A program made the translations under genes and the position numbers. The notes beneath the pieces were generated by a model. The model had not been told where the DNA came from, did not search any database, and saw only the letters and a program-made list of their open reading frames with translations. Source: Oscillospiraceae bacterium (GTDB lineage: Bacteria > Bacillota > Clostridia > Oscillospirales > Acutalibacteraceae). Taken from it: 33,882 bases of DNA. The DNA lies in contig JAQXVY010000047.1 of NCBI GenBank assembly GCA_029225165.1, forward strand, positions 1-33,882, read 5' to 3'. Numbering within the stretch: position 1 is the first letter of the stretch; each line of letters starts with the position of its first letter. Of this stretch, positions 17,728 to 24,898 are shown piece by piece.

Positions 17728-18645
17728 CTAATTTAACCTTTTATCTATCAATCTGTTCATTGCATTTTTAAATGTATCGCCATCTAACAAATACATTTGA
17801 AAATATACATAATTGTCTTTGTCCTTGAGGTCAACTACAATTTCTCTTGCTTTTTCTGATATCAGGGTTTTCCAGTTCTCCGATACTATATATTTGCTGT
17901 CTTTGGTGACCTCTATCTGTGGGTGATAAGGATATACTGTGCTGAATTTGCTTTCTCTGACAATATCTCCACTTAAAAAATTCTCTTTTTCCTCTTTGCT
18001 GTACAGTATGCTGTTTCCGTATTCAAATAGCGGAACAACATATTTTTTTCCGGCTTTGATTTTGAATAAGGGATCTAAACAGTAGCTGTTATCTTCTACT
18101 ATAATTGTTTGACCGGTGACATCGTTGCCAAACCAAGTTTTATCAACACTGATTTCATAAACTACCGTTTCCATAATGTTATGGAGAACACCGTTGTCTT
18201 CAAATTTATCATCGCTGACATCATATTTGTATTTCTTAGAATAGATGTTTTTCACTGTTCCCTCAACTATCATACAGCAACCGTCTTCCTTTAAAAATTT
18301 CTCCTCAAATTCAGCCACACACAGTTCACTGTCACTTGATATGGATATATCGTTGTCTTTTCCGTCTGCTAATATTAAATCTGAGTACTTTATAGGGGAA
18401 TTATCAAAAGCTTTGGAGCTTGTATTTTCTGTTGCTTTTATTCCGTTTTGAGATAATGATGTATTTTCATTGTTTGGGACGAAAATATTGCTTAAGAATA
18501 TAGCAATTACAGCAATACATAAACACGCAGCAATGGTTACCCACTTCATAAAACCCCGTTTTTTATTTGCTTTTATAATTTCTGCCTCTGCAATAAATTT
18601 ATAATCTGCATTTTCCATAATATTCAGCAAATCATTTCCTTTCAT
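17728..18645 (-). CDS. Single-pass membrane protein, probable anti-sigma partner
   Basis: 305 residues: a cytoplasmic segment of about 33 residues, one membrane helix at about 34-53 (WVTIAACLCIAVIAIFLSNI), a low-complexity Ser/Asn linker, and an extracellular domain of about 240 residues that I do not recognise. The gene overlaps the sigma-factor stop by the four bases ATGA, and a GGAGG ribosome site lies inside the sigma gene. This coupling and topology are typical of clostridial ECF anti-sigma or sensor proteins, but no zinc-binding anti-sigma motif (HxxxCxxC) is present. The role is therefore inferred from context only. Confidence 0.65.
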   Translation of the reverse strand: MKGNDLLNIMENADYKFIAEAEIIKANKKRGFMKWVTIAACLCIAVIAIFLSNIFVPNNENTSLSQNGIKATENTSSKAFDNSPIKYSDLILADGKDNDISISSDSELCVAEFEEKFLKEDGCCMIVEGTVKNIYSKKYKYDVSDDKFEDNGVLHNIMETVVYEISVDKTWFGNDVTGQTIIVEDNSYCLDPLFKIKAGKKYVVPLFEYGNSILYSKEEKENFLSGDIVRESKFSTVYPYHPQIEVTKDSKYIVSENWKTLISEKAREIVVDLKDKDNYVYFQMYLLDGDTFKNAMNRLIDKRLN

Positions 18646-19202
18646 ATCCTATAATCCTCCTTCTCCAGGTAATTACGAAGTTCCTTGCGACATCTGAAAA
18701 GTATAGTTTTTACCTTGCTTTCGGAAAAATTAAACTGTTTTGCTATTTGGTTAATTGAATCAAAATACCAATATCGTCTCATAAAAACTTTTCTTTTATC
18801 ACTTTCTAAGCCCGACAGAAAACTGTTGATAGAATCCTGCAATAATATTTGATTAATTTGTTCATCAACGCAGTCAGAGTCAGGAATACATTCCTCCATT
18901 TCAGCGGTCAGCTCCAGTATTTTTCCCTTTCTTTTCAAACTGTTTTGTTTACGACAGCAATTCAGAGAAATGTTTCTTATTATCCTTGCCAAAAAAGGAT
19001 ATAGATAGTCCCAAGGCTTGTGAGGTGGAATTAGATTCCACGCTTCAACATATGTATCATTCACACATTCCTCTGCAGTCTGCATATCTTCCACAATATT
19101 TTGTGACAGCATTTGAAGTCTGTAACCGTATTTATCCCTTGTCTGTTTAATTGCATTTTCGTCACGGTTTAAGTACATTTCTACTATCGTTTTATCTTCC
19201 AA
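18642..19202 (-). CDS. ECF-type RNA polymerase sigma factor
   Basis: 186-residue group IV sigma factor. Region 2 includes EECVNDTYVEAWNLIPPHKPWDYLYPFLARIIRNI. Region 4 ends with the helix-turn-helix SINQIAKQFNFSESKVKTIL. The start is a TTG at 19202, supported by AGGAGG eight bases upstream; no ATG has such a site. It is cotranscribed with the membrane protein at 17728-18645. What it responds to is unknown. Upstream on the reverse strand, the string AATAGTGC occurs twice and may be part of its promoter region. Confidence 0.88.
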   Translation of the reverse strand: MEDKTIVEMYLNRDENAIKQTRDKYGYRLQMLSQNIVEDMQTAEECVNDTYVEAWNLIPPHKPWDYLYPFLARIIRNISLNCCRKQNSLKRKGKILELTAEMEECIPDSDCVDEQINQILLQDSINSFLSGLESDKRKVFMRRYWYFDSINQIAKQFNFSESKVKTILFRCRKELRNYLEKEDYRI

Positions 19203-19399
19203 AGCCGAAACCTCCTTTTTATTAAATCAGCGCCTTCACTATAATAAGCACTATTCAATCCCTGTTGGTTGCACTATTATTTATATTTTTCATTAATTTT
19301 ACAGAAATGTAAATACCTTTTGTATATTTAATTTGATTTTGATGCGTAGGGGATTTTATTATAAGGACAGAAATGTTGATTTTTAGAACCTAACAGGCA

Positions 19400-19437
19400 A
19401 AAAACAATGCCCGTCAGAGAAATTAATCTCTAACGGG
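19400..19437 (-). terminator. Terminator of the amidase gene
   Basis: On the reverse strand, CCCGTTAGAGA (19437-19427) pairs with TCTCTGACGGG (19420-19410), 11 pairs with one G-T. A TTGTTTTTTG tail follows. It lies 25 bases after the amidase stop. Confidence 0.75.
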
Positions 19438-19461
19438 GGAGTTTCACATATTGCTAATTTA

Positions 19462-20166
19462 TTAAATTTCAGTATTTAGCAACCCTAAAAATACACAGTA
19501 GGAGAACTTTTTTTGATATTCTTTATCACACAAGAGCTTAATTTCTTCGCTGTTTGACAGAAAACCGCACTCAACTATTACAGCCGGGATTTTTGCGTTA
19601 TCCAAAAGGAAAATACTTCCGCTTGTGGGTTTGCTGAGCCTTTCATTATCCGGCTGTAAGTATTTTTTGACAGTATCGGTTATGTTGTCTGCCAAAACTT
19701 TACCTGACTGTGTTTGAGTTGAGTAAAACACCTGTGTACCCTTGCAGGAATCGGCTGGGAAAATATTTTGATGGATACTGATTGCTACATTTTGTATGTG
19801 GGAGTTGTAAATATCTAACCGCCTATGCATATCGGATTTTTTTCTTCCCGAAATAGTTTCAATGGATTTGTCAGCTAAGTCGGAATTATCCTCCCTTATC
19901 ATAACGATTTTGTAACCGTTAAGGGAAAGTATGTCCTTCAGCTTTTCTGTGAATTGCAAATTTATATCACTTTCAACTACTCCGCTTGAGCTGACAGCGC
20001 CTCCGTCCTCTCCTCCGTGTCCTGCGTCAAGCACAATAATGTTATCGCTGCTTTCATCCTCAAAATTCGACACATCAACAGAATTTTGTCCGTTTACAAA
20101 TGCCATAACTACAAAGCAAGCAGTAATTGCTGTAATCATTACAATAATATGTTTTTTCCTTTTCAT
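19462..20166 (-). CDS. N-acetylmuramoyl-L-alanine amidase, CwlD-like
   Basis: 234-residue Amidase_3 enzyme that cleaves the bond between muramic acid and the stem peptide. After an N-terminal membrane anchor (about residues 6-24), the zinc ligands and catalytic residues are His50 (DAGHGGEDGG), Glu65 (VVESDINL), His132 (SIHQN) and Glu199 (VIVECGF). Length and layout match CwlD, which makes muramic-lactam in the spore cortex; the GRKKSDMHRRLDIYN segment resembles the corresponding CwlD region. Given sigK in the same window, a sporulation role is likely but not proven. It lies 79 bases after an ECF sigma / membrane protein pair and ends in a clear terminator. Confidence 0.87.
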   Translation of the reverse strand: MKRKKHIIVMITAITACFVVMAFVNGQNSVDVSNFEDESSDNIIVLDAGHGGEDGGAVSSSGVVESDINLQFTEKLKDILSLNGYKIVMIREDNSDLADKSIETISGRKKSDMHRRLDIYNSHIQNVAISIHQNIFPADSCKGTQVFYSTQTQSGKVLADNITDTVKKYLQPDNERLSKPTSGSIFLLDNAKIPAVIVECGFLSNSEEIKLLCDKEYQKKFSYCVFLGLLNTEI

Positions 20167-20245
20167 AGCATCTACCTCATAACTTTATATGCTGTGAAAA
20201 GTTTTTTATTATTACTATTTTTTGCAAAGAACAGTATCAAAATAA

Positions 20246-20809
20246 TTATTGCGATGTAGGCGGAGCTTCTGTTACATCATTTGGAACTGCAACAGTATTT
20301 GGAATTTCAACATTTTTATATGTTGTGGTTTGAGTTTCAAAAACTGTTCCATCAGTTGGTTGGGTTGATGAACTTCCATTCTCTTCTCTGACTGCCTCAT
20401 CATTTGTAGCCACAGGATAAACTTTTTTAGGTTTGTCTTTATTCTTAATTACAGGATGGGTTGCTTTTGTTGGGGCAGGTTTCTTTGGCTTTTCCTTCTT
20501 TTCAGGCATAATGATAGAAGGAATTGCCTTAATCACCCTTGCCACAGTCTCCCTTACTGCACCTACACTTAGGGATGACAGTGCAAAAACAAGGATAGCA
20601 ACTAACACAATAAATGTTTTTCCTTTTTTAGTTTTGCACATTTTCAGGTAAGGGTTCTTTTGCTCTTTTACAAGAGTGTTCATATCCTTCTTAAAATCTT
20701 TAGACGGTTCAAAAGGAAGTTCGTCGGATACATCCTTAAATTCATCATTAACGCTCTCTTGAAGGATTTTCTTTAATTTTTCATTATTATTATTATTATT
20801 TTTATCCAT
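20246..20809 (-). CDS. Small single-pass membrane protein, probable anti-sigma factor
   Basis: 187 residues. An N-terminal cytoplasmic part of about 64 residues begins with a run of six Asn and contains a charged helix. A membrane helix (about 65-84, TFIVLVAILVFALSSLSVGA) follows, then an external Lys/Pro-rich and Thr/Pro-rich tail with no recognisable domain. The ATG at 20809 has GGAGG 8 bases upstream and overlaps the sigma stop by 8 bases, so it is coupled to that gene. Order and topology suggest an anti-sigma factor of the clostridial type; no family-defining motif was seen. Confidence 0.65.
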   Translation of the reverse strand: MDKNNNNNNEKLKKILQESVNDEFKDVSDELPFEPSKDFKKDMNTLVKEQKNPYLKMCKTKKGKTFIVLVAILVFALSSLSVGAVRETVARVIKAIPSIIMPEKKEKPKKPAPTKATHPVIKNKDKPKKVYPVATNDEAVREENGSSSTQPTDGTVFETQTTTYKNVEIPNTVAVPNDVTEAPPTSQ

Positions 20810-21353
20810 TATCAATTCCTCCTTTCAAGCTGTCACGGAGAATTTGTTTGCCACGATATAGCTGTTTTCTTATTGTTTCTTCCTTTCTGCTGAAAAGCGA
20901 GGCAATCTCTTTTGCACTCATTTCATACAAAAAGTACATAGTAAGGACATCTCTGTAAATATCATCCATATCGTCTATTATCTTCTTAATGTTTCTAACA
21001 CTTTCTTTGTTACATAGATTTTCGATTAAATCGTCGCTTATGCTCTCATTATTCAGTGCGTCATCAAAGGGTAAATCAAGAATATTACTATTTTTGTTAC
21101 GTATATTTATCGCAGTATTTTTTGCTGATTTAAGGCAATAATTTCTGCTGCCGTTTGAATCTACATCCTCGATTTTATCCATATTTTTCGCAATACCGAT
21201 AAATGCAGTATGTACAGCATCCTCGGCTTCATATTGGTCGTTTAGCACATTAAATGCAACATTGAGCATTTGGTTCCTGTATTTTAGATAAAGCAATTCA
21301 AACTTTGTTTTGTCTTTTTCTTCTTTAATTAAGGCTTGATAAAGAATAATCAT
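20802..21353 (-). CDS. ECF-type RNA polymerase sigma factor
   Basis: 183-residue group IV sigma factor. Region 2 contains QYEAEDAVHTAFIGIAKNMDKI. Region 4 contains the segment YRDVLTMYFLYEMSAKEIASLF followed by SRKEETIRKQLYRGKQILRD. I chose the ATG at 21353, which follows AGAGGAAA; an in-frame TTG at 21377 has no ribosome site. It forms a coupled pair with the downstream membrane protein and probably a unit with the cwlD-like amidase. It is not closely similar to the other ECF factor at 18642, so the two modules are distinct. Confidence 0.88.
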   Translation of the reverse strand: MIILYQALIKEEKDKTKFELLYLKYRNQMLNVAFNVLNDQYEAEDAVHTAFIGIAKNMDKIEDVDSNGSRNYCLKSAKNTAINIRNKNSNILDLPFDDALNNESISDDLIENLCNKESVRNIKKIIDDMDDIYRDVLTMYFLYEMSAKEIASLFSRKEETIRKQLYRGKQILRDSLKGGIDNG

Positions 21354-21377
21354 ATTTTCCTCTTTTGTTTTTGACAA

Positions 21378-21627
21378 TAATTATATATATTAGTAATTAT
21401 ATCATAAAAATAAAAAAGAAAAAGATATTTTTACAAAATTCTACAATATATATTGTTTTTTTGTTTCTTTTTAACCCCCTTACACTATATACAACAAAAG
21501 AAAATCAAAAAAAGGGACAAATTTTTGAAAATTTTTTAATTTTTTCGAAAAATTTTTTCAAAAGAAAAACCACACAGTTTTTATATCATTTCATACATTA
21601 TAGTGACTATGTATTAAAGGTGATTGT
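21378..21627. other. AT-rich intergenic region between divergent sigma and feoA genes
   Basis: Divergent control region of 250 bases. It is very AT-rich, with long T and A runs. A near-palindrome around 21527-21563 (TTTTTGAAAA ... TTTTTTCAAAA) is the only clear structure. TATAAT on the reverse strand (21401-21396) could serve the sigma gene and TATAGT near 21600 could serve feoA, but neither has a good -35 box. No Fur-type operator was recognised. Confidence 0.4.
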
Positions 21628-21858
21628 ATGTCACAGAATATAAACCTTAGTAATGCAGAAATAAACAAGGACTATGTGGTAACTGAAATAAAAAGTAATA
21701 AAGAAAGACTTAAAAACTTTGGGATATATGTTGGAGCACCTATTGTACCGCTATATAAAAGTATGGGTAAAAATATTTGTGCATACAAAACAAACTACGG
21801 AATATTTGCCATTAGAAATGAAACAGCAAGGAGCATAAGTGTGGAAAATGAGTGTTGA
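21628..21858 (+). CDS. feoA: FeoA-domain protein
   Basis: 76-residue SH3-like FeoA domain protein, a cytoplasmic accessory of the FeoB ferrous iron transporter. Typical features are the LKNFGIYVGAPIVPLYKS segment and the C-terminal strand GIFAIRNETARSISVE. AAAGGTGA ribosome site before the ATG. Its last 20 bases overlap the feoB start, so the two are cotranscribed and probably translationally coupled. Iron regulation is expected for the family, but I could not find a Fur box upstream. Confidence 0.88.
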   Translation: MSQNINLSNAEINKDYVVTEIKSNKERLKNFGIYVGAPIVPLYKSMGKNICAYKTNYGIFAIRNETARSISVENEC

Positions 21859-23641
21859 TAAAAGGGTGATTTTGATAGGAAACCCCAATGTGGGAAAAAG
21901 CTCCATATTCAATAAAATCACAGGTGAAAATCAGCACACAGGCAACTGGACAGGAAAAACTGTTGACAGCGTAGAATCCACTTTAGACAACGATAAAACT
22001 GTGACTGTTGTTGATTTGCCGGGAATTTACACCTTAGCTGCCGCAAGTGCAGAGGAAGTTTACAGTAAAAACTACCTAACTTCCCACAAAAACTCCTTTG
22101 TAATTGTTGTTGTGGACGCTAACTGTATTTGCAAAAGCTTAACCCTTATTGAAGAAACAAGAAGTATTGCAAACAACATAATAATATGTGTAAACCAGTA
22201 CAAAAGTGCAGTTAAGTCCGGCATAAAAATTAACCTGAAAAAGATGAAAGAAATTTTGGGAGTGCCTGTAATCACCGCTGAGGCAACGGATAAAAATGGC
22301 TGTGAAGAGATTAAGAGTGCAATAGATTTTAACATAAATAACGAGGTTATTTGTCCGTTAATTACACATAAACCAATAGACAGAGCGTTGTTTAACTGTC
22401 AGGTTGTTTCAGAATGTGACAACACAATGCAAAAACGACTTGATAAGATTTTTACATCAAAAATTACCGGAATACCAATAATGATACTGCTGTTGGCAGT
22501 TGTTTTGTACATCACAATTATCGGCGCAAATTACCCTAGTGAACTTTTAAGTGCAATGTTTTCAAAGGCTGGTATATGGCTGAATGAAATTCTAAACACA
22601 ATAGGTTGTCCTAATATAATAACCTCTTTCATATGTGACGGAGTATATAGGACGGTGACATGGGTAGTTTCCGTTATGCTTCCCCCTATGGCTATCTTCT
22701 TCCCTATTTTTGCCCTACTTGAAAATTTCGGCTATCTCCCCCGTGTTGCTTTTAATCTTGATAATGTGTTCAGAAAGGCAAATTGTAGTGGAAAACAGGC
22801 ACTTACAATGTGTATGGGGTTCGGGTGTAATGCCTGTGGTGTAACAGAATGTAGGATAATTCCAAACAAACAGCAAAGATTAAATGCAGTAGTAACTAAC
22901 AACTTTATACCCTGTAACGGCAGATTTCCAACTCTGATTGCAGTAATAACAATTTTTATGGCATCCTCCTTTGGCTCGTATACCCGTTCTGTAATATCCG
23001 CCTTAATACTTACAGCCTTTATAATTTTGAGCATTTTGGTTTCTATGGGCATTTCACTATTGTTGTCAAAAACTATACTTAAAAATGACGAAAAAGAGCT
23101 TGTTATGGAAATGCCAAGGTTTAAAAAGCCGAAAATTTTGAGAACAATATATGATTCGATTAGAAACAGAGCAGTTTTTGTTTTGTTAAGGGCACTTGTA
23201 GTAGCGTTGCCGGCAGGAGCGGTAATATGGATATGCGCCAATGCTACTATAAACAACGAGAGTATATTATCATATATAGTCAGTATCTTTCAACCCGTGG
23301 GAGAAATCTTCGGACTTGACGGAGAAATAATCATCGGCTTGTTGCTGGGTTTTCCTGCAAATGAGATTGTAATTCCAATAGTTCTTATGGCTTACAGCGG
23401 AAGCAGTACCCTTGTTGACTACAACAGCATAAACGAGCTTGGAGCATTGCTGATAAGTAACGGCTGGACTATTAAAACTGCAATTTGTATGATAATAATT
23501 GTACTGATGCACTTTCCTTGCTCCACAACCTGTCTTACAATATACAAAGAAACAAAAAGTATTAAGTGGACTTTGATTTCGATTGTTCTTCCGACTTTGG
23601 CAGGACTGCTACTGTGCTTTTTAGTAAATTTAATATTATAG
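21839..23641 (+). CDS. feoB: Ferrous iron transport protein B, compact form with altered G4
   Basis: 600-residue membrane protein: an N-terminal GTPase domain, a helical insert, then two Gate regions with about eight membrane helices. G1 is GNPNVGKS (14-21), G3 is DLPG (59-62), but the expected G4 NxxD is NQYK, so the base-specifying Asp is a Lys. The first Gate carries Cys330, Cys333 and Cys338 in GFGCNACGVTEC, where classical FeoB has a GFGCNVP-type motif. GTG at 21839 has AAGGAG five bases upstream and is preferred; ATG at 21848 is the alternative. It is smaller than E. coli FeoB and without a C-terminal FeoC. It ends at a terminator shared with sigK. Confidence 0.9.
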   Translation: MWKMSVDKRVILIGNPNVGKSSIFNKITGENQHTGNWTGKTVDSVESTLDNDKTVTVVDLPGIYTLAAASAEEVYSKNYLTSHKNSFVIVVVDANCICKSLTLIEETRSIANNIIICVNQYKSAVKSGIKINLKKMKEILGVPVITAEATDKNGCEEIKSAIDFNINNEVICPLITHKPIDRALFNCQVVSECDNTMQKRLDKIFTSKITGIPIMILLLAVVLYITIIGANYPSELLSAMFSKAGIWLNEILNTIGCPNIITSFICDGVYRTVTWVVSVMLPPMAIFFPIFALLENFGYLPRVAFNLDNVFRKANCSGKQALTMCMGFGCNACGVTECRIIPNKQQRLNAVVTNNFIPCNGRFPTLIAVITIFMASSFGSYTRSVISALILTAFIILSILVSMGISLLLSKTILKNDEKELVMEMPRFKKPKILRTIYDSIRNRAVFVLLRALVVALPAGAVIWICANATINNESILSYIVSIFQPVGEIFGLDGEIIIGLLLGFPANEIVIPIVLMAYSGSSTLVDYNSINELGALLISNGWTIKTAICMIIIVLMHFPCSTTCLTIYKETKSIKWTLISIVLPTLAGLLLCFLVNLIL

Positions 23642-23667
23642 TAACTACTGATTCATATATAAAAATT

Positions 23668-23709
23668 ACATCCCTGAAAACATAGTTTTGTTTACAGGGA
23701 TGTTTTTTT
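23668..23709. terminator. Bidirectional terminator between feoB and sigK
   Basis: Perfect 9-bp stem ACATCCCTG (23668-23676) / CAGGGATGT (23695-23703). A T run follows on the forward strand (23703-23709), and TAATTTTTATA follows on the reverse strand, so it can stop both convergent genes. Confidence 0.8.
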
Positions 23710-24391
23710 AATTATCGTACCTTGAACGGAGCTTTTGAAGTGCCTTTTTTTCAATTCTTGAAACATAAGACCGTGAAATATCCATTAATGCAGAAACCTC
23801 TCTCTGTGTAAGCGGTTTTCTGCCGTCAAGACCGTACCTCAAATTAATTATTTCTTTTTCTCTTTTAGTAAGAGTTTCTTCAATGTATTTGTCGATTTTT
23901 TGAAGATTTATCTTCTTATCAAGGTTGTCGATAAAGTTGTCGTCAACCGACAGCAAATCCATCAGCTTTAGTGCGTTTCCGTCCTTGTCGGTGTCGATAG
24001 CGTCTTCAAGTGAAACATTTTGTGATGTTTTCCTCTGATTTCTAAAGTGCATAAGTATCTCGTTTTCAATACAACGGGAAGCATAACTGCTCAGCTTTAC
24101 CTTTTTGTCAACATCAAATGTATTTATCGCTTTAATAAGACCTATTGTTCCAATGGAAACCAGGTCGTCTTGGTCGGTGTTGACAGCATAATATTTTTTA
24201 ATGATATGAGCAACCAGCCTGAGATTATGCTCAACAAGCTTATTCCTTGCCTTAATATCTCCATTTTTGGCTTTAATTAAGTATTCTCTCTCCTCCTCAT
24301 CACTAAGTGGCTTTGGAAATGTACCGTTTCCGCAAACATGAAGAATAAAGGTAAAAATGTACTGACCCAGATAGTTAATAAACTCAAACAA
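23708..24391 (-). CDS. sigK: Sporulation sigma factor SigK
   Basis: 227-residue sigma-70 factor of the late mother cell during sporulation. A hydrophobic N-terminal prosequence (about residues 1-20, FINYLGQYIFTFILHVCG) is of the kind cleaved from pro-SigK. FPKPLSDEEEREYL follows, then region 2 with VEHNLRLVAHI and DLVSIGTIGLIKAI, and the SSYASRCIENEILMHFRNQRK block closely resembling B. subtilis SigK. Region 4 has LTQREVSALMDISRSYVSRIEKKALQKLR. The gene is uninterrupted, so no skin element is needed to rebuild it. The TTG start at 24391 follows AGAGGTGA. It converges on feoB and shares its terminator. Confidence 0.9.
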   Translation of the reverse strand: MFEFINYLGQYIFTFILHVCGNGTFPKPLSDEEEREYLIKAKNGDIKARNKLVEHNLRLVAHIIKKYYAVNTDQDDLVSIGTIGLIKAINTFDVDKKVKLSSYASRCIENEILMHFRNQRKTSQNVSLEDAIDTDKDGNALKLMDLLSVDDNFIDNLDKKINLQKIDKYIEETLTKREKEIINLRYGLDGRKPLTQREVSALMDISRSYVSRIEKKALQKLRSRYDN

Positions 24392-24898
24392 AATGTCACC
24401 TCTGTAAAATTATCCGAAAAAAATTCAGATACATATTTGTACATTATATTCCCAAAATTTTCAGTTTTGCCAGTCCAAAGAAAAAAGCACTCACCAAATA
24501 TAATAACGGTAGAATCAGAATATTTCTAAAGCAATTTTTATGCGTAAAAAATTCTGTACTGAGAAACCGTATCATGCGAATCCGGTTTCATTATATTTTC
24601 TTGCATAATTCGGTTGATAAATTTGTTCCATAAAACATCGTTATTTCACATATATATGTAGTCTTTACTGCAATGCAGGCAAAAACTAAGATGCATCTGC
24701 TACTATGCAAAAGATATACGGTTTATATATCGTTAAATTTTAGCAAAAATCAGAAAATAAAGCGGTCAAGATGTTTAGTGTCAGAATAAAAAAACACGCA
24801 CTTAAATTTACAATATTGTTGCTTAAAATTATTTAACATGTTACAATTATTATACGATACAAAGAATCTATGCACTTTTATTCAAGGAGGAGTTTTTC
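24392..24898. other. 507-base intergenic region between sigK and the giant surface protein
   Basis: No convincing gene. One small hairpin, GAAACCG (24563-24569) / CGGTTTC (24583-24589). The right-hand end holds the probable promoter and ribosome site of the giant gene. The left end should hold the sigK promoter, but no clear SigE-type boxes were found. Confidence 0.5.
24819..24847 (+). promoter_or_regulatory. Probable promoter of the giant surface protein
   Basis: TTGCTT (24819-24824) and TACAAT (24842-24847) are 17 bases apart. The AAGGAGG ribosome site (24884-24890) and the ATG follow at 24899, giving a short leader of about 45 bases. Confidence 0.45.

Noticed and set aside
20802..21377. 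Upstream TTG start for the second sigma factor
   Set aside because: No ribosome site precedes TTG 21377, whereas ATG 21353 follows AGAGGAAA.
21527..21563. T-rich near-palindrome upstream of feoA as a Fur operator
   Set aside because: The sequence is nearly all A and T runs and does not match GATAATGATTATC-type boxes. Random AT richness explains it.
24420..24460. SigE-type promoter for sigK
   Set aside because: GAATATA on the reverse strand resembles a -35 element, but no CATACANT-like -10 box is present at the right distance.
24338..24529. Short forward open frame of 63 codons upstream of the giant gene
   Set aside because: It overlaps the 5' end of sigK on the other strand, has no ribosome site and no recognisable protein features.
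24660..24760. Possible c-di-GMP riboswitch (GCAGGCAAAAAC ... ATGCAAAAG)
   Set aside because: Only loose similarity to the GGCAAA and GCAAAG strings. The flanking stems and the tetraloop-receptor partner could not be drawn, so it is not reported as a riboswitch.
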